Below, piece after piece: positions 14,483-21,420 of a DNA stretch of 22,421 nt. This DNA comes from Alphaproteobacteria bacterium UBA6178 (GTDB taxonomy: Bacteria > Pseudomonadota > Alphaproteobacteria > Rickettsiales > UBA3002). Under the pieces are notes generated by a model. It saw nothing but the letters and a program-made list of their open reading frames with translations. It did no database searches and was not told the DNA's origin. How positions within the stretch are numbered: position 1 is the first letter of the stretch; the number at the start of each line of letters is the position of its first letter. The position numbers and the translations under genes are program-made. The DNA is taken from NCBI GenBank assembly GCA_002422205.1, contig DITS01000044.1, forward strand, positions 1 through 22,421, given 5' to 3'.

Positions 14483-16207
14483 ATGAAAAAATCGTCCGCC
14501 TCTGCCAAACCCAAAAGCGAACTGTACGAACTGTTCTATACGAGCCGGCGCGCCTTCTATTACGCCTTCCTCTTCAGCTTTTTCATGAATATCCTGATGC
14601 TGCTGCTGCCGGTTTATTCACTACAGGTCCTCGACCGCGTGATCTCCAGCCATTCCTATGAAACGCTCGCCGTCCTCACCTTCATCACCGTCATCGGCTT
14701 TATAGCCTATGGTGCCTTCTCACTTATCCGTTCTTATGTGCTGGGCGGTGTCGTCGAATGGCTCGACGCCAAACTCGCCCCCAAATTGCTGAGCATCTCG
14801 ATCACCCGCTCCTCGCTCGGAAGCCCTGCCAATGCCGGTCAGCTGCAACGTGATCTGGCCACCATCAAAGGCTTTGTGCTCAACGGCGTGCCGGTGATGC
14901 TTGACATCCCCTGGTCACTGATTTTTATTTTCGTGATCTATATGATCAACCCGATGTTGGGTCTGCTCTCGGTGGCGGGTGTGGTGCTATTGCTGGTCTT
15001 CGCGCTCATCAATGAATTTGCCACCAAAAAACCCATCAATGATTCACAGGAAAATTCGATTCAGTCGATGCAGATCGCCGATATTTCGTCACGCAATGCC
15101 GAGGCGGTGGAAGCCATGGGCATGATGCCGCAAATTGTCTCTAACTGGAAGCACCACGCCGATATCGGCACCGGCCTGCAACGCATTGCCTTCTCGCGCA
15201 GCTCGATCGTGCAGGCGGTATCGCGCAGCGTGCGCATGATTATCCAGATCGCCGTGACCGCGATTGGTGCGTATCTGGCGCTGAAAAATGAGCTCACCGT
15301 CGGTGGCATGATCGCGTCATCCATTCTGGTGGGCCGCGCACTTGCCCCGTTCGAAGGCGCTATCGGCGTGTGGAAATCGCTCATCGGCGCGCGCGATAGT
15401 TACCACCGTATCGATGAGAGCCTCAACAGCATGCCGCAATTGCGCGGCACGATGGCGCTGCCACGCCCCACGGGCCGCCTCACCGCCGAGACGGCGTTTT
15501 TCCAACCCCCCAACGCGGCGGCGATTATCAAAAATGTAAGCTTTGCGCTCCCGGCGGGTGAAAGCCTTGGCATCATCGGCCCGTCTGCCGCCGGCAAATC
15601 GACGCTGGCGAAAATGATTATCGGCGTGCTGCCGACTACCCATGGCTCCATTCGCCTTGATGGGGCGGAAACCTTTAAATGGAACCGCGAAGAGCTGGGC
15701 CCGCATGTGGGCTATATGCCGCAACAGGTCGATTTGTTCAACGGCACCATCAAAGACAATATCGCGCGCATGCATCTCGACGCATCCCCCGAACTGGTGA
15801 TCGAAGCAGCGCAGCTGGCAGGCTGCCACGAGATGATTCTGCGCCTGCCACAAGGCTATGAAACCGAATTTATGCAGGGCAATCTTAGCCTGTCGCCGGG
15901 TCAGCGCCAACGCATCGGCTTAGCGCGCGCCTTGTTTGGTCGCCCTCAATTTGTGGTGCTCGACGAGCCGAATATCAATCTCGACGGCGAAGGCGAACGT
16001 GCATTGGTAGGCGCGCTGGCGCGTATCAAACAACTCGGCATTACTTATATCGTGGTGGCGCATCGCCCGTCGATCGTCGGCAATGTTGATAAGGTGCTGA
16101 TGCTGCGCGGCGGGATCGTCGAGGCATTCGGCCCGCGCGATGAGGTGCTGCGTCAATATGTGGCGCAACCCGCAGCCAAACCGCAAGGCGAGGAGGGCGG
16201 CGCATGA
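14483..16207 (+). CDS. Type I secretion ABC transporter (PrtD/RsaD-like)
   Basis: Inner-membrane ATP-driven component that recognises the C-terminal signal of RTX proteins and exports them in one step through the HlyD-type adaptor and an outer-membrane TolC-like channel. The 574-aa product has a short cytoplasmic N-terminus without a C39 peptidase domain, a six-helix membrane domain (about 20-310) and one ATPase domain. Walker A GPSAAGKS is at 366-373, the signature LSPGQ at 470-474, Walker B VVLDEPN around 491-497 and the switch His in VAHRPS near 529. It overlaps hlyD by ATGA. It lies downstream of the large RTX gene but beyond that gene's terminator and a cluster of repeats, so it likely has its own promoter. 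Confidence 0.95.
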   Translation: MKKSSASAKPKSELYELFYTSRRAFYYAFLFSFFMNILMLLLPVYSLQVLDRVISSHSYETLAVLTFITVIGFIAYGAFSLIRSYVLGGVVEWLDAKLAPKLLSISITRSSLGSPANAGQLQRDLATIKGFVLNGVPVMLDIPWSLIFIFVIYMINPMLGLLSVAGVVLLLVFALINEFATKKPINDSQENSIQSMQIADISSRNAEAVEAMGMMPQIVSNWKHHADIGTGLQRIAFSRSSIVQAVSRSVRMIIQIAVTAIGAYLALKNELTVGGMIASSILVGRALAPFEGAIGVWKSLIGARDSYHRIDESLNSMPQLRGTMALPRPTGRLTAETAFFQPPNAAAIIKNVSFALPAGESLGIIGPSAAGKSTLAKMIIGVLPTTHGSIRLDGAETFKWNREELGPHVGYMPQQVDLFNGTIKDNIARMHLDASPELVIEAAQLAGCHEMILRLPQGYETEFMQGNLSLSPGQRQRIGLARALFGRPQFVVLDEPNINLDGEGERALVGALARIKQLGITYIVVAHRPSIVGNVDKVLMLRGGIVEAFGPRDEVLRQYVAQPAAKPQGEEGGA

Positions 16208-17658
16208 GCGATGAACAGACACCGCAGCCGCCCGAGCGTAGCAACCTGCCGGTTCCCAGCAGCGAACGCGCGCTGGCATCGATTCAGGATATCGCGGGCA
16301 AATGGGTGGCGCGCATGGATGAGTGGGCGGAGCGCATTGCGCCGCGCAACCCCGATGAAGAACAAGCCCCTGAGAATGTGGCGCGCGCACCCATTGTGTG
16401 CGGATTGGTGCTCACCTTCGCCATTTTTGGCGTGTTCGGATTATGGGCGACGCTGGCACCGATTAATAGCGCCGCCATTGCACCGGGCAAGGTGGTGCTC
16501 GATTCGAGCAAAAAAACCATCAACCATTTAGAGGGCGGGATTGTCGCCGAAATTCTGGTGCATGAAGGCATGGCGGTGAAAGAAGGCCAGCCGCTAATAC
16601 GTCTTGATAACACCACCTCGAAGGCACGTTATGAGCTGTATCGCGGGCAGTATGTGGCGTCGCAAGCCTCGGCGGCACGGCTGATTGCGGAGCGCGATAA
16701 TCTCGATGAAATTCCCTTCCCCGATTCGCTCCTCTCCCTCGAGGATGAGGACGAGTATGCCGCCACCACGATCGACAGCCAGCGCCGCCTGTTTAAAACA
16801 CGGCGCGAGTCACTGGAGGGCAAAGACAATGTGCTGGGCCAGAAAGTCAAGCAGCTCGATGAGGAAATCAAAGGACTCGAGGAGCAAATCAAATCTGCCG
16901 ATACGCAGCTGCGCCTGCTGAATGAAGAAATCAAAGATGTGCGCCATTTGCTCAAAAGCGGCAATGCGCCTAAAACGCGCCTGCTGGCGCTGGAGCGTCG
17001 CGCGGCAGAAATTATGGGTGAGCGCGGTGAAAATCAGGCACGGATTTCGCGCGCGCTGCAGGCGATTAACGAAGCCAAAATCGAAATGCTGAATCTGCGC
17101 ACGGAATTCCTCAATCAGGTGGTGGCCGAGCTGCGCGAAACGCAGGTGAAACTCTCCGACCTCGAAGAGCAGATGCGCTCGGCGGAAGATGTAATGAACC
17201 GTGTGCTGATTACCTCGCCGATTTCCGGCGCCGTAACCGCACTGGCAGTGCATACATTAGGGGCCACGATTTCGCCCAATACCGCCTTGATGAATATCGT
17301 TCCCTTCGATGACAAGCTGATTATCGAAGCGCGGGTGAAACCCGATGATATCGATGTGGTGCGCGTGGGGCTCGAAGCGCAGGTGCGGCTGGTGGCGTTT
17401 AAAGTGCGCAATGTGCCGCCGGTGAAGGGCACGGTGGTGAATGTGTCCGCCGATCGGTTTGAAGATCAGCGCACTGGGGAGAATTATTACACCGCACGCG
17501 TCGTGGTCGATGAAGGGCAGCTGGAGAAACTCGACAATGTGGAGCTAACACCTGGTATGCCCACCGACGTGCTGATTGTGACTGGCTCGCGCACTTTCTT
17601 TCAGTATTTATTCAGCCCGATCAGCGATTCCTTCAACCGCTCCTTCCGCGAGCAGTAG
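16204..17658 (+). CDS. Type I secretion periplasmic adaptor (HlyD/PrtE/RsaE family)
   Basis: Membrane fusion protein linking the ABC transporter to the outer-membrane channel. The 484-aa protein has about 60 polar N-terminal residues, somewhat long for the family, then one membrane helix (about 64-84). A biotinyl-lipoyl half follows (INHLEGGIVAEILVHEGMAV), then a long alpha-helical coiled-coil hairpin rich in Glu/Lys (about 190-320), the second lipoyl half (VLITSPISGAVTAL) and a beta-barrel domain (MNIVPFDDKLIIEARVKPDD). The C-terminal GMPTDVLI is typical of HlyD proteins. The start overlaps the ABC gene's stop, so production is coupled. No outer-membrane partner gene follows; the next stretch is repeats. 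Confidence 0.95.
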   Translation: MSDEQTPQPPERSNLPVPSSERALASIQDIAGKWVARMDEWAERIAPRNPDEEQAPENVARAPIVCGLVLTFAIFGVFGLWATLAPINSAAIAPGKVVLDSSKKTINHLEGGIVAEILVHEGMAVKEGQPLIRLDNTTSKARYELYRGQYVASQASAARLIAERDNLDEIPFPDSLLSLEDEDEYAATTIDSQRRLFKTRRESLEGKDNVLGQKVKQLDEEIKGLEEQIKSADTQLRLLNEEIKDVRHLLKSGNAPKTRLLALERRAAEIMGERGENQARISRALQAINEAKIEMLNLRTEFLNQVVAELRETQVKLSDLEEQMRSAEDVMNRVLITSPISGAVTALAVHTLGATISPNTALMNIVPFDDKLIIEARVKPDDIDVVRVGLEAQVRLVAFKVRNVPPVKGTVVNVSADRFEDQRTGENYYTARVVVDEGQLEKLDNVELTPGMPTDVLIVTGSRTFFQYLFSPISDSFNRSFREQ

Positions 17659-17680
17659 ACAGCCTAAGTAAGCAAGGGCA

Positions 17681-17716
17681 CTCACCCCGACCCTCTCCCT
17701 GAGGGAGAGGGCGAAG
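17681..17716 (+). repeat. Type F hairpin, copy 3
   Basis: CTCACCCCGA then CCCTCTCCC-TGA-GGGAGAGGG, 22 nt after the hlyD stop codon. AAGTAAGCAAGGG just before it resembles the linker of the type D elements. It may end the secretion-operon transcript. Confidence 0.8.
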
Positions 17717-17726
17717 AAAGGTCGAA

Positions 17727-17746
17727 CCCCGTCATTCGACGGGGTA
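17727..17746 (+). repeat. Type E right half-element
   Basis: ACCCCGTC-ATTC-GACGGGGT stem, with GTAAC in place of the usual GTGAC end. No left half is present. Confidence 0.65.
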
Positions 17747-17761
17747 ACACCCCCAGATTCC

Positions 17762-17849
17762 GTCATCCTGCGGCTCGCAACGCGAGAGCGCAGGATCTCG
17801 TAAGGCAGCGTGAGATACTGCGCTGACGCTACGCGTCCCGCAGCATGAC
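17762..17849 (+). repeat. Bipartite hairpin repeat, type C, copy 4 (88 bp)
   Basis: Inner left stem CTCGC-AAC-GCGAG and inner right stem GACGC-TAC-GCGTC, with the outer stems and GTCAT/ATGAC ends conserved. The linker between the hairpins is the most variable part compared with the other copies. Confidence 0.85.
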
Positions 17850-17902
17850 GAATAATAGAGAACGAGGGCAGGTGCCCGTAGCAGGAGCAATAAAAGAAAG
17901 CC

Positions 17903-17928
17903 CAGACCCCGTCATTCGACGGGGTGAC
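17903..17928 (+). repeat. Type E right half-element ending GTGAC
   Basis: CAG followed by ACCCCGTC-ATTC-GACGGGGT and GAC. It matches the right half of 3308-3388 apart from one loop base. Confidence 0.7.
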
Positions 17929-17943
17929 TACGTCTCAATTATC

Positions 17944-18023
17944 GTCATCCTCGGGGCGGCATCGCCGAGCCCGGGATACACTTTACGTAAGCAAGGCTGG
18001 ATTCCCGCTGTCGCGGGAATGAC
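17944..18023 (+). repeat. Bipartite hairpin repeat, type D left with a new right half (80 bp)
   Basis: The left hairpin is like 3308 (CCTCGGGG...CGGC-ATC-GCCG...CCCGGG). The linker TTTACGTAAGCAAGGCTGG leads to the right hairpin ATTCCCGC-TGTC-GCGGGAAT ending GAC. The right stem sequence differs wholly from that of the other type D copy while the layout is the same. Confidence 0.8.
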
Positions 18024-18039
18024 AAGATTTTTTAAGAAC

Positions 18040-18122
18040 CGAGGTCAGGAGACCGAGCCTTCAGTCGCCGCAGGCGTTAGGTTCATCGCTTAAGGCCAGT
18101 AGGCCGGAGCGGGAACAAACGT
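18040..18122 (+). repeat. 83-bp dispersed element (type G), copy 2
   Basis: Ungapped match to 3404-3486. The CGCC-GCA-GGCG core is unchanged; the second half folds differently (GGCC-AGTA-GGCC). It ends 5 bp before the stop codon of the minus-strand methyltransferase gene. Confidence 0.7.
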
Positions 18123-18127
18123 AACAA

Positions 18128-18985
18128 CTACTTCAACCCCAGCGTCTGTTGTATTTTCGGTGGGATATTCAACTCGTCGGTGGGTAGGCCCTGACGGATG
18201 AAACCCGGATGCGGGGTGCGTGCGAGCGGCGTGACGGGGGGCAAGGTGTTGAGGCGCTGCTCGTCATTGTTATTCACCGTTACTTTTTCGGCGCGCTGCG
18301 GATGATCGATCGGTAATTTGAAAGCCTTGGCCCATAAATCATAACCGGTGCGGGTGACAAGAATATTGCAAAAACCCGCATCACGTAGATGCAGCCCCAG
18401 CGTTTTGGCGGTGAAGGCAGTTTTATGCGCCATAAACAAATTGCCGCGCTGCATCGAGGCGCGATGCCCATATAGAATATCAATCGCGCAAATAGGCCCT
18501 GCGGGGGAATCATAGATCGGGTCTTCGAGCATGCCGCGCGCCACATAACCGGCGACGGTTTCGATATCGGGCAGGGTCACCAGAAAATGCCCCATCGGTT
18601 TAATGATGCGGAAAAATTCTGCCAGCGCTACCGGCACCACATGCGGATAGAGATGCTCGACATTGTGCGACGACCAGATGGCATCAACCGAATGGTCGGG
18701 AATCATGCTCAAATCGGTCATATCGGCGACGATATCGGGATTGACTGAGGCGTCGATATCGAGGCGCAATTCATGCCATTCGGGTGTGCGGAAGGATTCA
18801 TGCAGCTTCATCGGGTTATAGGTGCTGCAACCCACATGCAAAACCAGCTTTTTGCCTGCCGCCGGTTTGATGATGTCGGCAAAGGGACGGTTGGGATTGT
18901 CGCTTTTGCTTTTACCAGTGATCACGCGCGGGATGGAGGCTTTCTTTTTCGCAGTTGCACCGGATTTTTTACGAGCTGCTGCCAT
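18128..18985 (-). CDS. SAM-dependent methyltransferase (type 11-like)
   Basis: A class I methyltransferase of 285 aa; substrate unknown. The first 30 or so residues are Lys/Ala-rich and probably disordered. The SAM-binding motif I is LVLHVGCSTYNP (47-58); acidic ELRLDID follows at about 72-78, ADMTDLSMIPDHSVDAIWSS around 87-106, and NVEHLYPH with LAEFFRIIKPMGHFLVTLPD later, all as in methyltransferases acting on glycan or lipid-linked intermediates. I place the start at the ATG at 18985, 1 nt after the glycosyltransferase stop, because upstream in-frame codons lie inside that gene. The tight spacing means co-translation with the glycosyltransferase. The pair probably modifies a glycan, perhaps surface polysaccharide or the RTX proteins nearby, but nothing in the sequence shows which. 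Confidence 0.88.
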   Translation of the reverse strand: MAAARKKSGATAKKKASIPRVITGKSKSDNPNRPFADIIKPAAGKKLVLHVGCSTYNPMKLHESFRTPEWHELRLDIDASVNPDIVADMTDLSMIPDHSVDAIWSSHNVEHLYPHVVPVALAEFFRIIKPMGHFLVTLPDIETVAGYVARGMLEDPIYDSPAGPICAIDILYGHRASMQRGNLFMAHKTAFTAKTLGLHLRDAGFCNILVTRTGYDLWAKAFKLPIDHPQRAEKVTVNNNDEQRLNTLPPVTPLARTPHPGFIRQGLPTDELNIPPKIQQTLGLK

Positions 18986-18986
18986 A

Positions 18987-20258
18987 TCATGCTGCCTTTC
19001 TGTCGGTATAGAGGGACTGAATACGCTGATGCGTCGGCGGTGGGGTTTTGCGCTCCGCCACATCACGCACCAATTGCTGATGCAGGGGAATCAAGGTGTC
19101 CAGATCATATTTTTGTACAATCGAGGCGCGCGCTGCCTCGCGGATATGCTGCATGCGTTTGGGATGGTCGAGGATTTCGAACACCTGTTTGGCCACGGCC
19201 TCGGGTGAGAAGAAATCAACCAGAAAACCATTTTCGCCATGCGTAATGACTTCGCGCACGGGTTGGGTATCAGAGGCAACCATGGCACACCCGCACGCCA
19301 TCGCTTCCATCGACGACCATGACAGCACAAACGGATAGGTGAGGTAAATATGCGCCGCACTGATTTGCAGCATCGAAATGAGTGCATTATAGGGCTGGGT
19401 GCCGATGAAATGGATACGCGACATATCCAGATTGAGTTTCTCCATCCAGATTTTGCGGTAGGTGGTGCCACCGGGTGCTGGGCGGCCATAGCTGACCTCG
19501 TCGGCACCCACGGCGATAATATGGCAGTTGGGGCGCTCACGCAGAATAATGTCCGCCGCTTGCATGAAGGTGGGGAAACCGCGATACGGCTCGAAATTAC
19601 GGGCGATATAGGTGACGACTTCATCGCCTAAGCGGAAGGTATGATCATTGATGGTAAGCGTGGCGTCGGGATTGGGTTTGGCAACTTTGGTGTTGATACC
19701 GTCATGAATCACGGAAATTTTGGACTGGAATTGAGGCGGGTGCAACGAATGCTGCCAATGCGTAGGGCTGATGCCCCAGTCACAATCGGTCAGGCCCATT
19801 AAATGATGCATGTTTTTGGTGCGTACCCGCGCCAGATCATCGGGTTTGACCGGATCGTCGGGGTCAAAGCCAACATCGGCCCCCTGATTGTGGTAATAAA
19901 ATTCGAAAAAGCCGAGCATCGGCACATCGGGATAGACATCTTTGATATAGAGCGCATCGCCCCAACCCGGATGCACCACCACCACATCGGGCACGAAGCC
20001 TTCGGTTTGTTTGAGATGGGTAAGGGAGCGCCAGACCTCTTGCCCCTGCAACACGGCGCGTTCGGCATGCTGCATGTAACGATGGGTGTGCGGCGACGGC
20101 TCGCGCGGGACCTCGTACAAAAGCTTATGCACATTGGGAATTTCCATGCTTTTGCTTTTGGTGACAAACACCACCTGATTGGCGGGGTCGTTCGCGAAAG
20201 CGGGGCATAAATATTTGAACTGGCCGGGCATGTTGGGGTGCATGAACAGGATTTTCAT
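18987..20258 (-). CDS. GT4-family glycosyltransferase
   Basis: A retaining, GT-B fold sugar transferase of 423 aa, probably cytoplasmic or membrane-associated. The N-terminal half opens with MKILFMHPNMPGQFKYL and carries the acceptor-side domain (VVVHPGWGDALYIKDV, GFFEFYYHN). The C-terminal half binds the nucleotide sugar: VVTYIARNFEPYRGFPTFMQA, then HFIGTQPYNALISML and the EX7E-like SSMEAMACGCAMVASDTQPVREVI. These are typical of glycosyltransferases that build cell-surface glycans. No clear ribosome binding site precedes the ATG. The gene is divergent from the small RTX gene (206 bp apart) and continues into the methyltransferase. Donor and acceptor are not known. Confidence 0.9.
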   Translation of the reverse strand: MKILFMHPNMPGQFKYLCPAFANDPANQVVFVTKSKSMEIPNVHKLLYEVPREPSPHTHRYMQHAERAVLQGQEVWRSLTHLKQTEGFVPDVVVVHPGWGDALYIKDVYPDVPMLGFFEFYYHNQGADVGFDPDDPVKPDDLARVRTKNMHHLMGLTDCDWGISPTHWQHSLHPPQFQSKISVIHDGINTKVAKPNPDATLTINDHTFRLGDEVVTYIARNFEPYRGFPTFMQAADIILRERPNCHIIAVGADEVSYGRPAPGGTTYRKIWMEKLNLDMSRIHFIGTQPYNALISMLQISAAHIYLTYPFVLSWSSMEAMACGCAMVASDTQPVREVITHGENGFLVDFFSPEAVAKQVFEILDHPKRMQHIREAARASIVQKYDLDTLIPLHQQLVRDVAERKTPPPTHQRIQSLYTDRKAA

Positions 20259-20464
20259 GGGCAGATTGTGCTTTCTTTACGATCGGTTAACCTATTAGAA
20301 AATGAGCATTAGCATATTGTATTAGAAGCGGCGAGCAAAAAACAGCGGCTGAGGGCCGCTTTCGGGCGCTTAGCACCAATAAAACTTGAAATCCAAGGGT
20401 ATTTCCGCTAGGCTGCGGCCTCCCTAAAAAAGCGCATAGCATAGTAAACGCAAGGAACAAGCAA
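20259..20464. promoter_or_regulatory. Divergent upstream region, glycosyltransferase / small RTX gene
   Basis: Holds the start signals of both genes. Visible elements are the 8-bp palindrome GGTTAACC (20285-20292), an AT-rich stretch at 20287-20333, the hairpin AGCGGC-TGAGG-GCCGCT (20344-20360) followed by TTTC, and AAGGA 9 nt before the small RTX ATG. The hairpin would lie in the plus-strand leader if transcription starts in the AT-rich stretch and might attenuate it. I see no known riboswitch. Confidence 0.4.
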
Positions 20465-21370
20465 ATGAACGATACGCTCGAAAACTCCCTTTATTTTGAT
20501 TTTGACGACACCGCAAGCCCCACCCGCACCGCAACGATCGGTGCAGCTGCGTTTGGCGGGCCCGATAACGACACGGTGGAAGGCGACGATGGCGCTAACC
20601 AGCTGTTTGGTCGTGGCGGCTCTGATGTGGTGTATGGGCGCGGGGGCAATGATACCCTGTTTGGCGGCATCGGTATCGCCGACCCCAATGATGGCAATGA
20701 CACGATTTATGGCGGCAATGGTGCCGATCTGATTTATGGCAATTCGGGCGATGATATCCTCTATGGCGGTAATGCCGTCGCTGATGCTGAGGGCAGCTCT
20801 GATACGATTTATGGCGGTTATGGCCGCGATCTGATTTATGGCAATGGCGGCAATGATTGGCTGTATGGCGGCGGGGCCGCAGCCGACCCAGCGGATTTGA
20901 ATGATACAATCTATGGCGGCAAAGGGGCCGATTATATTTTGGGCAATGGCGGCAATGACGTGCTGTATGGTGGCGGCGCAGTGGCCGACCCCGGCGACAA
21001 TAACGACACGATTTACGGCGGTGTCGGTGATGATGTGATTTATGGCAATGGCGGCGATGATCTGATTGTCGGCGGGCCGGGCAATGACCAGCTGCATGGC
21101 GGTGTGGGCAATGACACCTATCAATTCGGCCATGGCGACGGCATTAATATCATCCAGCATTTTGAAGGTGCCGGCCAATCGGGCGGCGACGTGATTCGCC
21201 TGATCAGCGATATCAATGGCTCCGGTATCCGCAACGGGCAGGATGCCGTTAATGCAATCACCTATGGCGGTGACGGCGTGGCTATTATCATGCTCGGCGG
21301 CGGTAATCTGATTACCGTGGAAGGGCTCAATGGCGCGCAACTCACCGCGAGCGATTTCAGCTTTTATTAA
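20465..21370 (+). CDS. Small RTX calcium-binding secreted protein
   Basis: A 301-aa acidic, Gly/Asp/Asn-rich protein without cysteine and without a signal peptide. After about 45 residues come GGxGxD-type repeats, including four tandem 34-aa units at residues 65-200 of the form L(F/Y)GG...AD...NDTIYGGxGxDxIYGNxGxD. A final RTX stretch (GGPGNDQLHGGVGNDTYQFGHGDG) leads into a C-terminal beta domain and the end LTASDFSFY. That end parallels LTTADFTYA of the large RTX protein, so both probably use the same type I exporter. GGIGIADPNDGNDTI matches GGNGIADSTDGNDTI of the large protein, so the two are related. Codon use is ordinary (GGC, AAT), suggesting lower expression. AAGGA precedes the ATG. Role unknown: accessory surface protein or adhesin. 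Confidence 0.85.
   Translation: MNDTLENSLYFDFDDTASPTRTATIGAAAFGGPDNDTVEGDDGANQLFGRGGSDVVYGRGGNDTLFGGIGIADPNDGNDTIYGGNGADLIYGNSGDDILYGGNAVADAEGSSDTIYGGYGRDLIYGNGGNDWLYGGGAAADPADLNDTIYGGKGADYILGNGGNDVLYGGGAVADPGDNNDTIYGGVGDDVIYGNGGDDLIVGGPGNDQLHGGVGNDTYQFGHGDGINIIQHFEGAGQSGGDVIRLISDINGSGIRNGQDAVNAITYGGDGVAIIMLGGGNLITVEGLNGAQLTASDFSFY
20657..21064 (+). repeat. Four tandem 102-bp (34-aa) coding repeats in the small RTX gene
   Basis: Units start at residues 65, 99, 133 and 167 with exact 34-aa spacing. Each contains DTIYGG at unit positions 15-20 and a GN(S/G)G(D/N)D block at 28-33. Six or so positions vary freely, mainly just before DTIYGG. Confidence 0.85.
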
Positions 21371-21387
21371 AAAACGAATGCATGGGT

Positions 21388-21413
21388 ATGGCCCGCCTGC
21401 GCTGGCGGGTCAT
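21388..21413. terminator. Hairpin between convergent genes, possible two-way terminator
   Basis: ATGGCCCGCC pairs with GGCGGGTCAT around TGCGCT: ten pairs with one G-T. It lies between the small RTX gene and the receptor gene that ends at 21421. There is no long T-tract on either side, so termination efficiency is uncertain. Confidence 0.5.
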
Positions 21414-21420
21414 GCGCAGA

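Noticed and set aside
17845..18093. Plus-strand frame (82 aa) in the repeat cluster after hlyD
   Set aside because: It is made up almost wholly of the E, D and G repeat elements, so its openness is a by-product of those repeats.
20341..20464. A c-di-GMP or other riboswitch before the small RTX gene
   Set aside because: There is a hairpin at 20344-20360, but none of the conserved riboswitch core sequences I know could be found.
20408..21340. Minus-strand open frame (310 aa) opposite the small RTX gene
   Set aside because: Ile/Ala-rich repeats that are the complement of the 34-aa RTX units. The plus frame has the RTX motifs, a ribosome binding site and a type I end.
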